Under the pieces are notes generated by a model that was given only the letters and a program-made list of their open reading frames with translations, was not told where the DNA came from and made no database searches. This document shows positions 24,286-31,896 of a stretch of DNA of 36,563 bases, piece after piece (the first letter of the stretch is position 1; the number at the start of each line of letters is the position of its first letter). A program made the position numbers and the translations under genes. The stretch is from contig CAMCQT010000039.1 in NCBI GenBank assembly GCA_945877125.1, positions 1 to 36,563 of the forward strand. Direction: 5' to 3'. This stretch comes from Candidatus Brevifilum fermentans (GTDB taxonomy: Bacteria; Chloroflexota; Anaerolineae; Anaerolineales; Villigracilaceae).

Positions 24286-25590
24286 ATGTTTTTCGCCATA
24301 ACCATATTTGTGCTGGCATACATTGCAATCGCAAGCGAAAAATTCCCGCGTCATTGGGTGGCACTGTTGGGCGGCTCCCTGCTGATTTTATTTGGCGTGA
24401 TCAGTCCCTCGGAAGCGCTGGCGTATATTAGTTGGGAAACGCTCGGACTGGTGGCTGGAATGTTTGTGCTGGTTGCAATCCTTGTCCAGGCGGGCTTCTT
24501 CACCTGGTTGGCGATGACTTCCCTGCGAAAAGTGAATTATCACCCGGCTTCTTTGTTTGTGATTTTGATCCTTCTTGCAGCCTTTCTGGCAGCTTTTATG
24601 GATAGCATCACCGTCATGTTGTTCCTTGCCGCGCTCACATTGCAACTCTGCCAGATGTTGAAACTCGACCCTGTTCCGCTCATCATCGCAGAAGTTTGCG
24701 CTGCCAATACAGGTGGTTCCGCCACTCTGGTCGGTGACCCGCCCAACGTTATTTTGGGAACAACGCTGGGGTTCAATTTCACAGACTTCGTCACGAATAC
24801 GGGACCCATCGCAGTCCTCGGCGCGTTGATGTTGTTGTCATATTTTTATTTGATAAACCGCAAGGCGCTGAAGAATGCGCATGTTGCTTTGACACCTGAA
24901 ATGATCGAAGCAATTGATGAACTTCACACTGAGCCATTACATGTTCACCTTACCCGCGTAGGGTTGACCGGCTTCATCATAGCAGTTGTCTTGTTGATCT
25001 TTCACATTCCACTGAGCAGCTTGACCGGACTGCCGATCAATGCGGCGGTGGCGGCGTTGATCCCTGCCGGAATTGCCATGATCGCCCTGCGCGATAATCA
25101 GCGCAAGAAGATATTGATCAGCGTTGACGGTGAAAGCATTCTGTTCTTTGCAGGCTTATTCATGATGATTGGCGGTCTGGAGAAGGTTCACCTTTTTGAA
25201 ACGCTTGCGAAAGCGCTGGCGCTTGCAACCGCATCCAATTCGAACACCCTGATCCTCGCACTGCATTGGGGGCCGGGACTTGCAAGCGGAATTTTGGACA
25301 ATGTGCCCTTGGCTTTAGCTATGACTTATGTGCTCAAAGACCTGGCAGCGATCCCCGGCACACCTGCGTTGTCCATGATGACGTGGGCGCTGGCTTTGGG
25401 CGTGGATGTTGGCGGCAACCTGACGCCTATCGGAGCATCAGCCAACGTGGTGGCGTACTCCTATATGGAGCATAACCACGGGTCAATTGGATGGAAGCGC
25501 TGGTTGGTTATCGCTGTGCCACCCACCATTTTGGTAATGATCATCGCCTCGCTTTTGTTGATCTATAAAAATTACATCGGCTGGTATTAA
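24286..25590 (+). CDS. ArsB/NhaD-type ion transporter (SLC13/CitM superfamily)
   Basis: The 434-residue membrane protein has about 11-12 hydrophobic segments. It shows the duplicated ion-transporter signatures of this superfamily: AANTGGSATLVGDPPNVILG near 145 and LGVDVGGNLTPIGASANVVA near 385. Members exchange arsenite, Na+/H+ or carboxylates; the motifs do not decide between them. ATG 24286 has GAGGT about 8-12 bases upstream. The next gene follows after 27 bp and amt after a further 27 bp, suggesting one transcript. No ars regulator is nearby, so an arsenic role is not supported. Confidence 0.88.
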   Translation: MFFAITIFVLAYIAIASEKFPRHWVALLGGSLLILFGVISPSEALAYISWETLGLVAGMFVLVAILVQAGFFTWLAMTSLRKVNYHPASLFVILILLAAFLAAFMDSITVMLFLAALTLQLCQMLKLDPVPLIIAEVCAANTGGSATLVGDPPNVILGTTLGFNFTDFVTNTGPIAVLGALMLLSYFYLINRKALKNAHVALTPEMIEAIDELHTEPLHVHLTRVGLTGFIIAVVLLIFHIPLSSLTGLPINAAVAALIPAGIAMIALRDNQRKKILISVDGESILFFAGLFMMIGGLEKVHLFETLAKALALATASNSNTLILALHWGPGLASGILDNVPLALAMTYVLKDLAAIPGTPALSMMTWALALGVDVGGNLTPIGASANVVAYSYMEHNHGSIGWKRWLVIAVPPTILVMIIASLLLIYKNYIGWY

Positions 25591-25617
25591 ATTTTTCAAG
25601 GAAAAGGAATTACACAA

Positions 25618-26088
25618 ATGGTCTTACTCTCTTATATCGGCTATATCATGATCGCCTTGTTGTTGATGAACATGTTTGCGAAAGCACGCCCGCAGATCAA
25701 GGAGCGTGCGCCCGGAAAAGCATTGAAGACGCTGCCCATGGGAATACAGTCCCGCTTCCGATTGCAACGCTCAAGTCTGCTGGCCTTGTTGACCGGGATT
25801 CTGTTTGGCGTGTTCACTGGCTGGCTTCCCGCAAGCACCGCCTGGATCGTTGGCGCATTCGCGCTCTTCGCCCTTTTTATACCAATGCGCTACACGTTCA
25901 CAACCAAAGGTGTGGCAGTTGGAGAGGGAATATTTTATCCGTGGAGCGATTTTTCCAGTTTTATTGTGAACGGGTCGAGTCTTAAGTTGGACAATCCCAC
26001 TTTTTTTGGACGTCTCACGTTATTCATCAAACCCGCCGAAATGAACAATGTGTTGCAGTACGTTGAACGCTACGTTGGAACGAAATAA
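25618..26088 (+). CDS. Small membrane protein with PH-like C-terminal part
   Basis: The 156-residue product has an N-terminal membrane helix (about 3-20), a hydrophobic pair near 56-92 (LLALLTGILFGVF, IVGAFALFALFIP), and a C-terminal soluble part with GVAVGEGIFYPWSDFSSFIV. That kind of strand pattern is seen in bacterial PH-like membrane domains (DUF5673-like), but I am not sure of the family. ATG 25618 has AAAAGGA upstream. It lies between an ion transporter and amt with short gaps on both sides, so it is probably co-transcribed. Its function is unknown. Confidence 0.75.
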   Translation: MVLLSYIGYIMIALLLMNMFAKARPQIKERAPGKALKTLPMGIQSRFRLQRSSLLALLTGILFGVFTGWLPASTAWIVGAFALFALFIPMRYTFTTKGVAVGEGIFYPWSDFSSFIVNGSSLKLDNPTFFGRLTLFIKPAEMNNVLQYVERYVGTK

Positions 26089-26115
26089 AAAACTTTACAT
26101 AGGAGAAGTGAAAAT

Positions 26116-27654
26116 ATGAAAACTATCAATAAAAAGAAGTGGATGTATATTTTGCCATTATTGGTCTTCGCCCTGACCTTTGCGTTTGCCACGCCCGCAT
26201 TTGCACAGGATGCCGAACCGCCCACAGCAGACCAAGTTAACGATATTGCATTGGGTCTCAATATCATGTGGATGCTGATCGGCGGCTTCCTGGTCTTCTT
26301 CATGCAGGCTGGTTTTGCGTTGGTGGAGACGGGTTTCACCCGCAATAAGAACGTAACCCACACCATGATGATGAACATGATGGTCTTCTGTATCGGCGCA
26401 GTCGGCTACTGGTTGACTGGGTTTGCCTTCCAATTTGGCGGTGTCAACGCCGCTTATCCAGAAATAGCCCGCGCAGGCGTGATCGCTGGCGAATGGGCGC
26501 ATTCCCCGATCACGCTCGGCGACTGGTCAGGTTTATTGGCGACACCTCTCCTGCGCTTCGGACAATTTGGAATTTTGGGCGGCAGCGGATTCATGCTCGC
26601 AGGTCTGGGGACCAATGCTGGCATCCTCTCCTTCTTCCTTTTCCAAATGGTCTTCATGGATACAGCCGCCACCATCCCAACTGGTTCGATGGCTGAACGT
26701 TTGAAATTCATCGGCTTTGTTCTGATGGCGCTCTGGGTCAGCATGTTTATCTACCCGATGGTCGCCGGCTGGATCTGGGGCGGTGGCTGGTTGCAGAATC
26801 TTGGGCGCATCGCCGGATTGGGAAATGGCGCAGTAGATTTCGCAGGCTCCGGCCCCGTCCACATGATCGGCGGCGTCGTCGGTTTGGCTGGCGCAATCGT
26901 ACTTGGACCCCGCATCGGCAAGTTCAATAAAGACGGTTCCGCTAATTCCATCCCCGGTCATAACATCACGATTGGTGTGCTGGGTACCATCATCCTCTTC
27001 TTCGGCTGGTTCGGATTCAACCCCGGTTCCTCACTCGGCTTCCTTGGCGGATTCCGCAACCTGGCTGTGATCGCCGCCGTCAACACGTTGCTGGCGGGCG
27101 CCGCTGGCGGCTGTGCTGCGATGACTTATATGTGGCTCTTCGGTCCTTCCAAGAAACCCGATGCCGGCATGTCGGTAAATGGCGTTTTGGCTGGCTTGGT
27201 AGCTATCACCGCACCCTGCGCCTTCGTAGATGTGTGGGCGGCAGTCTTGATCGGAACCATTGCGGGCGTGCTGGTTATTTGGGCTTCTGCCGCGCTTGAG
27301 AAACTCAAGATCGATGACCCCGTCGGTGCGGTACCCGTTCACATGGTCAATGGCGCGTGGGGCGTTCTGGCAGTGGGCATCTTCGCCAATGGAAATCCTG
27401 ACACCGCCGCCTGGAATGGTGTCGAAAGTGCGGTCACAGGTTTGTTGTACGGCGGTTCAACTCAGATACTGGCTCAACTTGCCGAAGTCCTCAGCGTTTT
27501 CGTAACCGTCTTTGTTTTATCTTGGCTTTTCTTCAAGGCTTGCAACGCGCTTGGCTTGATGCGTGTTTCTGCCAAAGACGAGTTGGAAGGCTTGGACATG
27601 CCCGAAATGGGCTCCCTCGCTTACCCCGTTGACTGGGAACCTGCGGCTAAATAA
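26116..27654 (+). CDS. amt: Ammonium transporter (Amt family) with signal peptide
   Basis: The 512-residue protein starts with a cleavable signal peptide (MKTINKKKWM to ATPAFA, cut after about residue 30), as in other Amt proteins, followed by about 11 membrane helices. The twin pore histidines are visible: His249 in DFAGSGPVHMIGG and His409 in DDPVGAVPVHMVNGAWG. Ser/Phe-gate regions such as FQMVFMDTAATIPTGSMAER are intact. It conducts ammonium across the inner membrane. ATG 26116 has AGGAGAAG 7-14 bases upstream. No glnK/glnB lies next to it, although glnA is 4 kb downstream on the same strand. Confidence 0.96.
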   Translation: MKTINKKKWMYILPLLVFALTFAFATPAFAQDAEPPTADQVNDIALGLNIMWMLIGGFLVFFMQAGFALVETGFTRNKNVTHTMMMNMMVFCIGAVGYWLTGFAFQFGGVNAAYPEIARAGVIAGEWAHSPITLGDWSGLLATPLLRFGQFGILGGSGFMLAGLGTNAGILSFFLFQMVFMDTAATIPTGSMAERLKFIGFVLMALWVSMFIYPMVAGWIWGGGWLQNLGRIAGLGNGAVDFAGSGPVHMIGGVVGLAGAIVLGPRIGKFNKDGSANSIPGHNITIGVLGTIILFFGWFGFNPGSSLGFLGGFRNLAVIAAVNTLLAGAAGGCAAMTYMWLFGPSKKPDAGMSVNGVLAGLVAITAPCAFVDVWAAVLIGTIAGVLVIWASAALEKLKIDDPVGAVPVHMVNGAWGVLAVGIFANGNPDTAAWNGVESAVTGLLYGGSTQILAQLAEVLSVFVTVFVLSWLFFKACNALGLMRVSAKDELEGLDMPEMGSLAYPVDWEPAAK

Positions 27655-27660
27655 TCAATA

Positions 27661-27790
27661 ATTAATGTTACGCACCCTCATCCCCTACCCTTCCCCCGAG
27701 GAGGGAAGGGAGTCCCCTCTCCCTTCGGGAGAGGGTTAGGGTGAGGGAAAATCCGCGTTTTCCGCAAAACTGCGTAACATCAGTTAATAA
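27661..27790. repeat. MITE-like repeat F, complete copy
   Basis: The left end ATTAATGTTACGCACC and the right end TGCGTAACATCAGTTAAT form terminal inverted repeats. Inside are the nested inverted repeats CCCTCATCCCC/GGGTGAGGG and CTTCCC/GGGAAGG. At about 130 bp with no coding capacity, it fits a miniature inverted-repeat element. It starts 7 bases after the amt stop and may terminate its transcript. Confidence 0.8.
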
Positions 27791-27800
27791 TATGCTCATT

Positions 27801-27899
27801 ATGTCGTTGCGAGGAGGGCACTTGCTCTTTTCGACGAAGCAATCCCCTGTTATTTCGGAGGTTGATTCGGCTAAGAACAGGAGCGCCTCGCAACGACAT
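27801..27899. repeat. Hairpin repeat E, intergenic copy
   Basis: The ends ATGTCGTTGCGAGG and CCTCGCAACGACAT are inverse complements, and the interior carries CGACGAAGCAATCCCCTG. It matches the copy inside purQ. With the MITE-like element it fills the 283-bp gap after amt, in which no gene was found. Confidence 0.85.
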
Positions 27900-27937
27900 C
27901 ATTATATAAAATCTGTCAGGTGTATTGAAAAAACGCC

Positions 27938-28177
27938 ATGCATGAAACTACTTCAAATATTTCTCCCCCCGCTTTAATCTATCTCGGAATGGGACTGATC
28001 CTTGCCCGCATTCTGTTGGATGGCAAAAATACCCGCGGATTTACCTGGCTGCAATGGCTTCAATTCCTGGTAGATGCCGCCCGAATTGTTATGCTTTGGC
28101 CGCTTGTTTTATTTCTTGAAAAATTTGAAACCTGGTTGAAATCAGATTCCGCTGACGAGGTACTGCATGACCGTTAA
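27938..28177 (+). CDS. Small membrane protein, 79 aa
   Basis: It is a short protein with two hydrophobic segments (IYLGMGLILARILL and IVMLWPLVLFLEKF). ATG 27938 lacks a clear ribosome site, but its end overlaps the start of the amino-acid permease gene by 11 bp, which supports a real, translationally coupled gene. A role as a small subunit or assembly partner of the permease is only an inference from position. Confidence 0.6.
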   Translation: MHETTSNISPPALIYLGMGLILARILLDGKNTRGFTWLQWLQFLVDAARIVMLWPLVLFLEKFETWLKSDSADEVLHDR

Positions 28178-29642
28178 CACCAATCCCAACCCATCCCGAA
28201 AAACGCTTGGGCTGACCGGCATCACCATCAACGCCATGGCGTTAACTGCGCCCGCCGCGTTTTTGTGGCTGCTTTATCAGGTGCAGGCGGCCGCCACAAT
28301 CAGCGGTGTAGCGGATATTTGGCCCGGAGTTTTGTTGGCTTTGCTGTCTGCCTTGCTTACCTCGTTATCGTTTGCTGAATTAGCCCGTCATTACCCCGAA
28401 GCGGGTTTCCGCAGTGCCTATCATTTTGCCGATCGTTTCTTTGCCCGCCAGAAGAATCCGCGCCACAAAACTTTGGCGCGCATGGCCAAGTTCGCAACGG
28501 GTTGGTCTGCCCATCTTTATTACTGGATTTATCCCGGCGTCATGATCGCCTTCATGGGCATCCTCGCCGATTATTTATTGCGTTATTTTGGTTATCACCC
28601 CACCGTCTTTGGCGAGGCGCTTCTGGCGGCCTCGTTCGCCGCATTTATTGGTTTTCTGGCATTGCGCGGAATTACAGGAACGACCACCACCAGCGTGGTA
28701 CTTAATACGATTCAATTAACCACGTTAATCATTTTTGGAATTCTAGCGATTACATTCCGACTCACGAATCCATCTGGATTTTCTCCCTCCGACTGGATTT
28801 ATCCATCTGCCGCCTCGGTTCTGCTTCCGCACACCTTGAGCGGGGTGCTGTTTCAGGCAGCTTTGGCAATGATCCTGATGGTTGGCTTCGAATCATCCAC
28901 CGCGCTTGGCGCATCCGCAGCAAACGCCCAGCGTGATATTCCGCGAGGCGCGATTCTGGCGTTGATTATTCAAGGCGCATTCGCTTATTTGGTCGGATAC
29001 TTCGTCGCCGGATTTGCGCTTAACGTGAACATCGCCGCCGCAACTTCACATGCTCCCATCGGCGATCTTGCGCTTCAGATCGGCAACCAACTTTTAGGCG
29101 GCAACGGCGCGACGTTAATGCTCTTCATCGGTTTCACAATGGCGCTTGCCCTCCTTGGCGGAAACCTGACTGCCATTAACAACGGCGTCCGTATTAGTTT
29201 TGCCATGGCGCTCGACGAAGAAATGCCCGACGTCCTCGGACTTTTACACCCTCAATATTCCACACCATATTTCACAGTCATATTGCTCAGCGCAGTTTCG
29301 GCAATTGTCGGAGCCGCAGGCATCATTGGCGGACTGCCCGTCTTAATGGGAATTATTCTGGCATCCAATCTCGGGGCGTTCCTGCTTTATGCGTTGCTCT
29401 GTCTTTTGACCATTGTTTCTTTTATTGGTGATTCATCCTTCAATATCTTGCGCCATGTTTTTCTGCCACTCATTGGTTTATTGGTTAACCTCGGCATTGT
29501 CATCGCCGCCGCCTATATCGGGCTTGGCGCGGGCGGCGTCATCACACAAGCCAGCCTGATCGCATTCGGAATTGCCGGCGCATGGTTTCTAGTCAGCGTG
29601 GCATATTATTTCATCAAGCGTAAATCGCCATTGTCGGAATAA
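28167..29642 (+). CDS. APC-superfamily amino-acid permease
   Basis: The 491-residue protein has about 12 hydrophobic helices. The first APC helix has the broken-helix pattern INAMALTAPAAFLWLLYQ, and the family-like segment FAELARHYPEAGFRSAYHFA follows near 70-90. Later, GFESSTALGASAANAQRDIP matches the conserved APC loop (GFE..A...E......RxIP). The substrate is probably an amino acid or amine taken up with protons or exchanged. ATG 28167 has GAGG 7-10 bases upstream, inside the end of the preceding small gene. Confidence 0.9.
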   Translation: MTVNTNPNPSRKTLGLTGITINAMALTAPAAFLWLLYQVQAAATISGVADIWPGVLLALLSALLTSLSFAELARHYPEAGFRSAYHFADRFFARQKNPRHKTLARMAKFATGWSAHLYYWIYPGVMIAFMGILADYLLRYFGYHPTVFGEALLAASFAAFIGFLALRGITGTTTTSVVLNTIQLTTLIIFGILAITFRLTNPSGFSPSDWIYPSAASVLLPHTLSGVLFQAALAMILMVGFESSTALGASAANAQRDIPRGAILALIIQGAFAYLVGYFVAGFALNVNIAAATSHAPIGDLALQIGNQLLGGNGATLMLFIGFTMALALLGGNLTAINNGVRISFAMALDEEMPDVLGLLHPQYSTPYFTVILLSAVSAIVGAAGIIGGLPVLMGIILASNLGAFLLYALLCLLTIVSFIGDSSFNILRHVFLPLIGLLVNLGIVIAAAYIGLGAGGVITQASLIAFGIAGAWFLVSVAYYFIKRKSPLSE

Positions 29643-30019
29643 ATTTAATTTTGGTTTTACCCAACCCCGAAGGGATGGCGTTTCTTTGGAGAGAGTGAAT
29701 CACGCCATCCCTTCGGGATTGAAAGATGAGGTGACGTCACTTATATAACTGATGTCACCTCTGCGCAAAAACAACTCCGAAGGAGTGGAATGATTAGACC
29801 TCTTGCAAAAGTCTTAAGAACCTAACCCCCGTCGCCTACGGTGCCGCCCCCTTCCCTATAAGGGAAGGGGGCAGGGGGATAGGTCGGAATGAAATCCGAA
29901 CTTATGCAAGAGTTCTATTATAGAATTTTGTAAAACGGAAAAAACAACCCCGAAGGGGTGTCATTTTTTTGAGGATAATCACGCCATCCCTTCGGGATTG
30001 AAAACTGGAGTTCCACACT
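29643..30019. repeat. Repeat-filled gap: two G repeats around an H repeat
   Basis: No gene was seen in this 377-bp gap. Repeat G occurs at 29661-29723 and 29944-30003: both begin AACCCCGAAGGG and end CACGCCATCCCTTCGGGATT. A hairpin near 29727-29760 has arms GAGGTGAC/GTCACCTC. A loose third G half (ACTCCGAAGGAGTGG) lies near 29772. Repeat H copy 1 occupies 29795-29922, starting TAGACCTCTTGCAAAAGTC and ending ACTTATGCAAGAGTTCTA, with a strong inner hairpin CCCTTCCCTATAAGGGAAGG. Confidence 0.8.
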
Positions 30020-30841
30020 TTGAGAAAGTACATCCCGCAATTTGAAAGCAGCGGATTAAGCGCTGTCGGGCAGGTGCGTGAGGATAATCAAGATTCCATT
30101 CACCTGCCCGACAATAATCATCCCTCTGAGCAGGGTTCACTTTTTGCCATTGCAGATGGCATGGGCGGCTATGCACATGGAGGAGTAGCCAGCAGCCTTG
30201 CGTTGGAGTCTTTCGCCGCTACATTTTCAGCCCAAAATGGCAGCCCCATTCCCAAAGCAATGCAGCGCGGAGTTGAAGCAGCCAATCTCAAAGTCTATCA
30301 AAAAGCTCAGCAATTGGATGCTGGACGCATGGGCACAACCCTGACCGTTGCCCATGTCTTTGGCGAAATGTTGTGTCTCGCGCACGTCGGTGACAGCCGC
30401 GCCTACCTGATACGCGATGGGCGCGCCACCTGCCTCACCACCGATCACACAACCGTAGCCGATATGGTTCGCTCGAAATTAATTTCTGCCGATAAATTAC
30501 GCACACATGCCCAACGTTCAATCTTAACAAAATCCATTGGAACAACCTTGTTCGTTCAGCCTGATATTGTCCAACAAAAACTAAAAGAAGGCGACCGCCT
30601 AATCTTGTGCTCCGACGGACTGTGGTCTGTCATTGAAGATGATGAGTTCGCCCAAATCGCCAGTGGGTCTGATTCTGTCCATCAGATTAGCCAAAGCCTC
30701 ATTGACCTTGCACTCCAGCACGGGACAGATGATAACGTTTCAGTCGTCGTCTTTCATCTGCATAAACTAATTCCAATTTCACCTGAACCCGAATCAAAAA
30801 ATACCAGTTGGTTTCAAAACTTAAGGAAGTTTCTGCCATGA
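30020..30841 (+). CDS. PP2C-family Ser/Thr protein phosphatase
   Basis: The 273-residue protein has the metal-binding motifs of PPM phosphatases: REDNQD (20-25), AIADGMGGYAHGG (44-55), AHVGDSRAYLIRDG, LCSDGLW and GTDDNVSVVV. It removes phosphate from Ser/Thr residues of proteins using two Mn/Mg ions. The start is a TTG with GGAG about 9 bases upstream; no ATG fits the family start. Its stop overlaps the start of the kinase gene by 4 bp, the common PrpC/PrkC-type pairing of a phosphatase with its opposing kinase. Confidence 0.92.
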   Translation: MRKYIPQFESSGLSAVGQVREDNQDSIHLPDNNHPSEQGSLFAIADGMGGYAHGGVASSLALESFAATFSAQNGSPIPKAMQRGVEAANLKVYQKAQQLDAGRMGTTLTVAHVFGEMLCLAHVGDSRAYLIRDGRATCLTTDHTTVADMVRSKLISADKLRTHAQRSILTKSIGTTLFVQPDIVQQKLKEGDRLILCSDGLWSVIEDDEFAQIASGSDSVHQISQSLIDLALQHGTDDNVSVVVFHLHKLIPISPEPESKNTSWFQNLRKFLP

Positions 30842-31842
30842 GCGCCTATGCTATAATTTCTGACAAGATGCTGCAAATCGGGGATCAGTTCGACCACTAT
30901 CAAATTCAGGCATACATGGCGCAGGGAGGCATGAGTGATATTTACCGCGCCTTCGACCTGGTAAACCACCGCGAGGTGGTTATTAAGGTTCCCGATCAAG
31001 CCATGCTCGGCGACTCAGCCCAGTTTGAACGCTTTCAAAGAGAAATGGAAGTGATGAAAACGCTTGACCATCCCGCCATTCTCAAAGGGCTTGGCTCTGG
31101 AAAATATAACCGCATCCCGTATCTCGTCACAGAATTTGTGGATGGGCAATCGCTGCGGGCTTTGATTGAGGCTTCTGCGCCTCTGCCGCCCGATCAGGCT
31201 GTTTCTCTCATCCGAAAAATTGCCGACGGGATGGATTACTGCCACAAAAATGATGTCATCCATCGTGACTTAAAACCCGAAAATATCTTAATCACATCCG
31301 ATGGACAGCCGGTCATCATGGACTTTGGTCTGGCGCTGACGAAGGGCGCACATCGTGTCACTTATTCAAACTTGAGCGCCACGATGGGCACACCCGATTA
31401 CATGGCGCCGGAACAGATCGAAGGTCAACGTGGAGACCAACGAACCGATTTATATGCTTTGGGAACGATCCTGTACGAATTGCTTACTGGAAAACCACCT
31501 TTTACCGGCGACAGTAACATGGTCATCATGGCGCAGCATTTGAATAATACGGCTCCGCGTCTTGACCGCGTTGATCCATCCATTCCCATTCCACTAGCCG
31601 CAATTGTTGCTGCGTGCCTGGCGCGTGATCCCAAAGACCGCTATGCCGATATGACCGCCTTGATCCAAGCCCTCGACCATCCTGAAAATGCCGACCTGAC
31701 CATTTTGGAAAAACTGAATACCTCGTCTGAGTCTGCCATGTCGTTGAATCAAAGGCAAATTATCCAGGGCGTATTGATCGCGGTGGGAATCATGGGCGGG
31801 CTGATTCTGCTTGCTTTTGTTTTGCAATATTTTCAACGGTAG
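30838..31842 (+). CDS. Membrane-anchored Ser/Thr protein kinase (PknB/PrkC type)
   Basis: From ATG 30838 the product has 334 residues. Kinase motifs are all visible: VVIKVP with Lys50, HRDLKPEN at 142-149, DFGLA at 162-166, GTPDYMAPEQ around 184-193 and DLYALGTILYELLTGKPPF. The glycine loop (AQGGMSDIYRA) is of the bacterial type. One membrane helix lies at about 306-328, leaving only a few residues outside, so there are no PASTA or other sensor domains. The start was chosen for the AAGGAAG site and the ATGA overlap with the phosphatase; the frame is open 10 codons further. glnA begins 54 bp downstream. Confidence 0.93.
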   Translation: MSAYAIISDKMLQIGDQFDHYQIQAYMAQGGMSDIYRAFDLVNHREVVIKVPDQAMLGDSAQFERFQREMEVMKTLDHPAILKGLGSGKYNRIPYLVTEFVDGQSLRALIEASAPLPPDQAVSLIRKIADGMDYCHKNDVIHRDLKPENILITSDGQPVIMDFGLALTKGAHRVTYSNLSATMGTPDYMAPEQIEGQRGDQRTDLYALGTILYELLTGKPPFTGDSNMVIMAQHLNNTAPRLDRVDPSIPIPLAAIVAACLARDPKDRYADMTALIQALDHPENADLTILEKLNTSSESAMSLNQRQIIQGVLIAVGIMGGLILLAFVLQYFQR

Positions 31843-31861
31843 GGCGGGTTTCTAACCCGCC
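31843..31861. repeat. Short palindrome GGCGGGTTTCTAACCCGCC
   Basis: The arms GGCGGGTT and AACCCGCC flank a 3-base loop and begin directly after the kinase stop codon. It could weaken read-through into glnA, but no T run follows. Confidence 0.55.
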
Positions 31862-31896
31862 AATCCTAATTTCGGGACTACATAGGAATGACATCC

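Noticed and set aside
24286-25590. Calling the transporter arsB (arsenite efflux)
   Set aside because: No arsR, arsC or arsA is nearby, and the motifs are shared with NhaD and CitM-type carriers.
27741-27977. 78-codon frame after amt
   Set aside because: It crosses the MITE-like element and hairpin repeat E, so it is repeat translation, not a gene.
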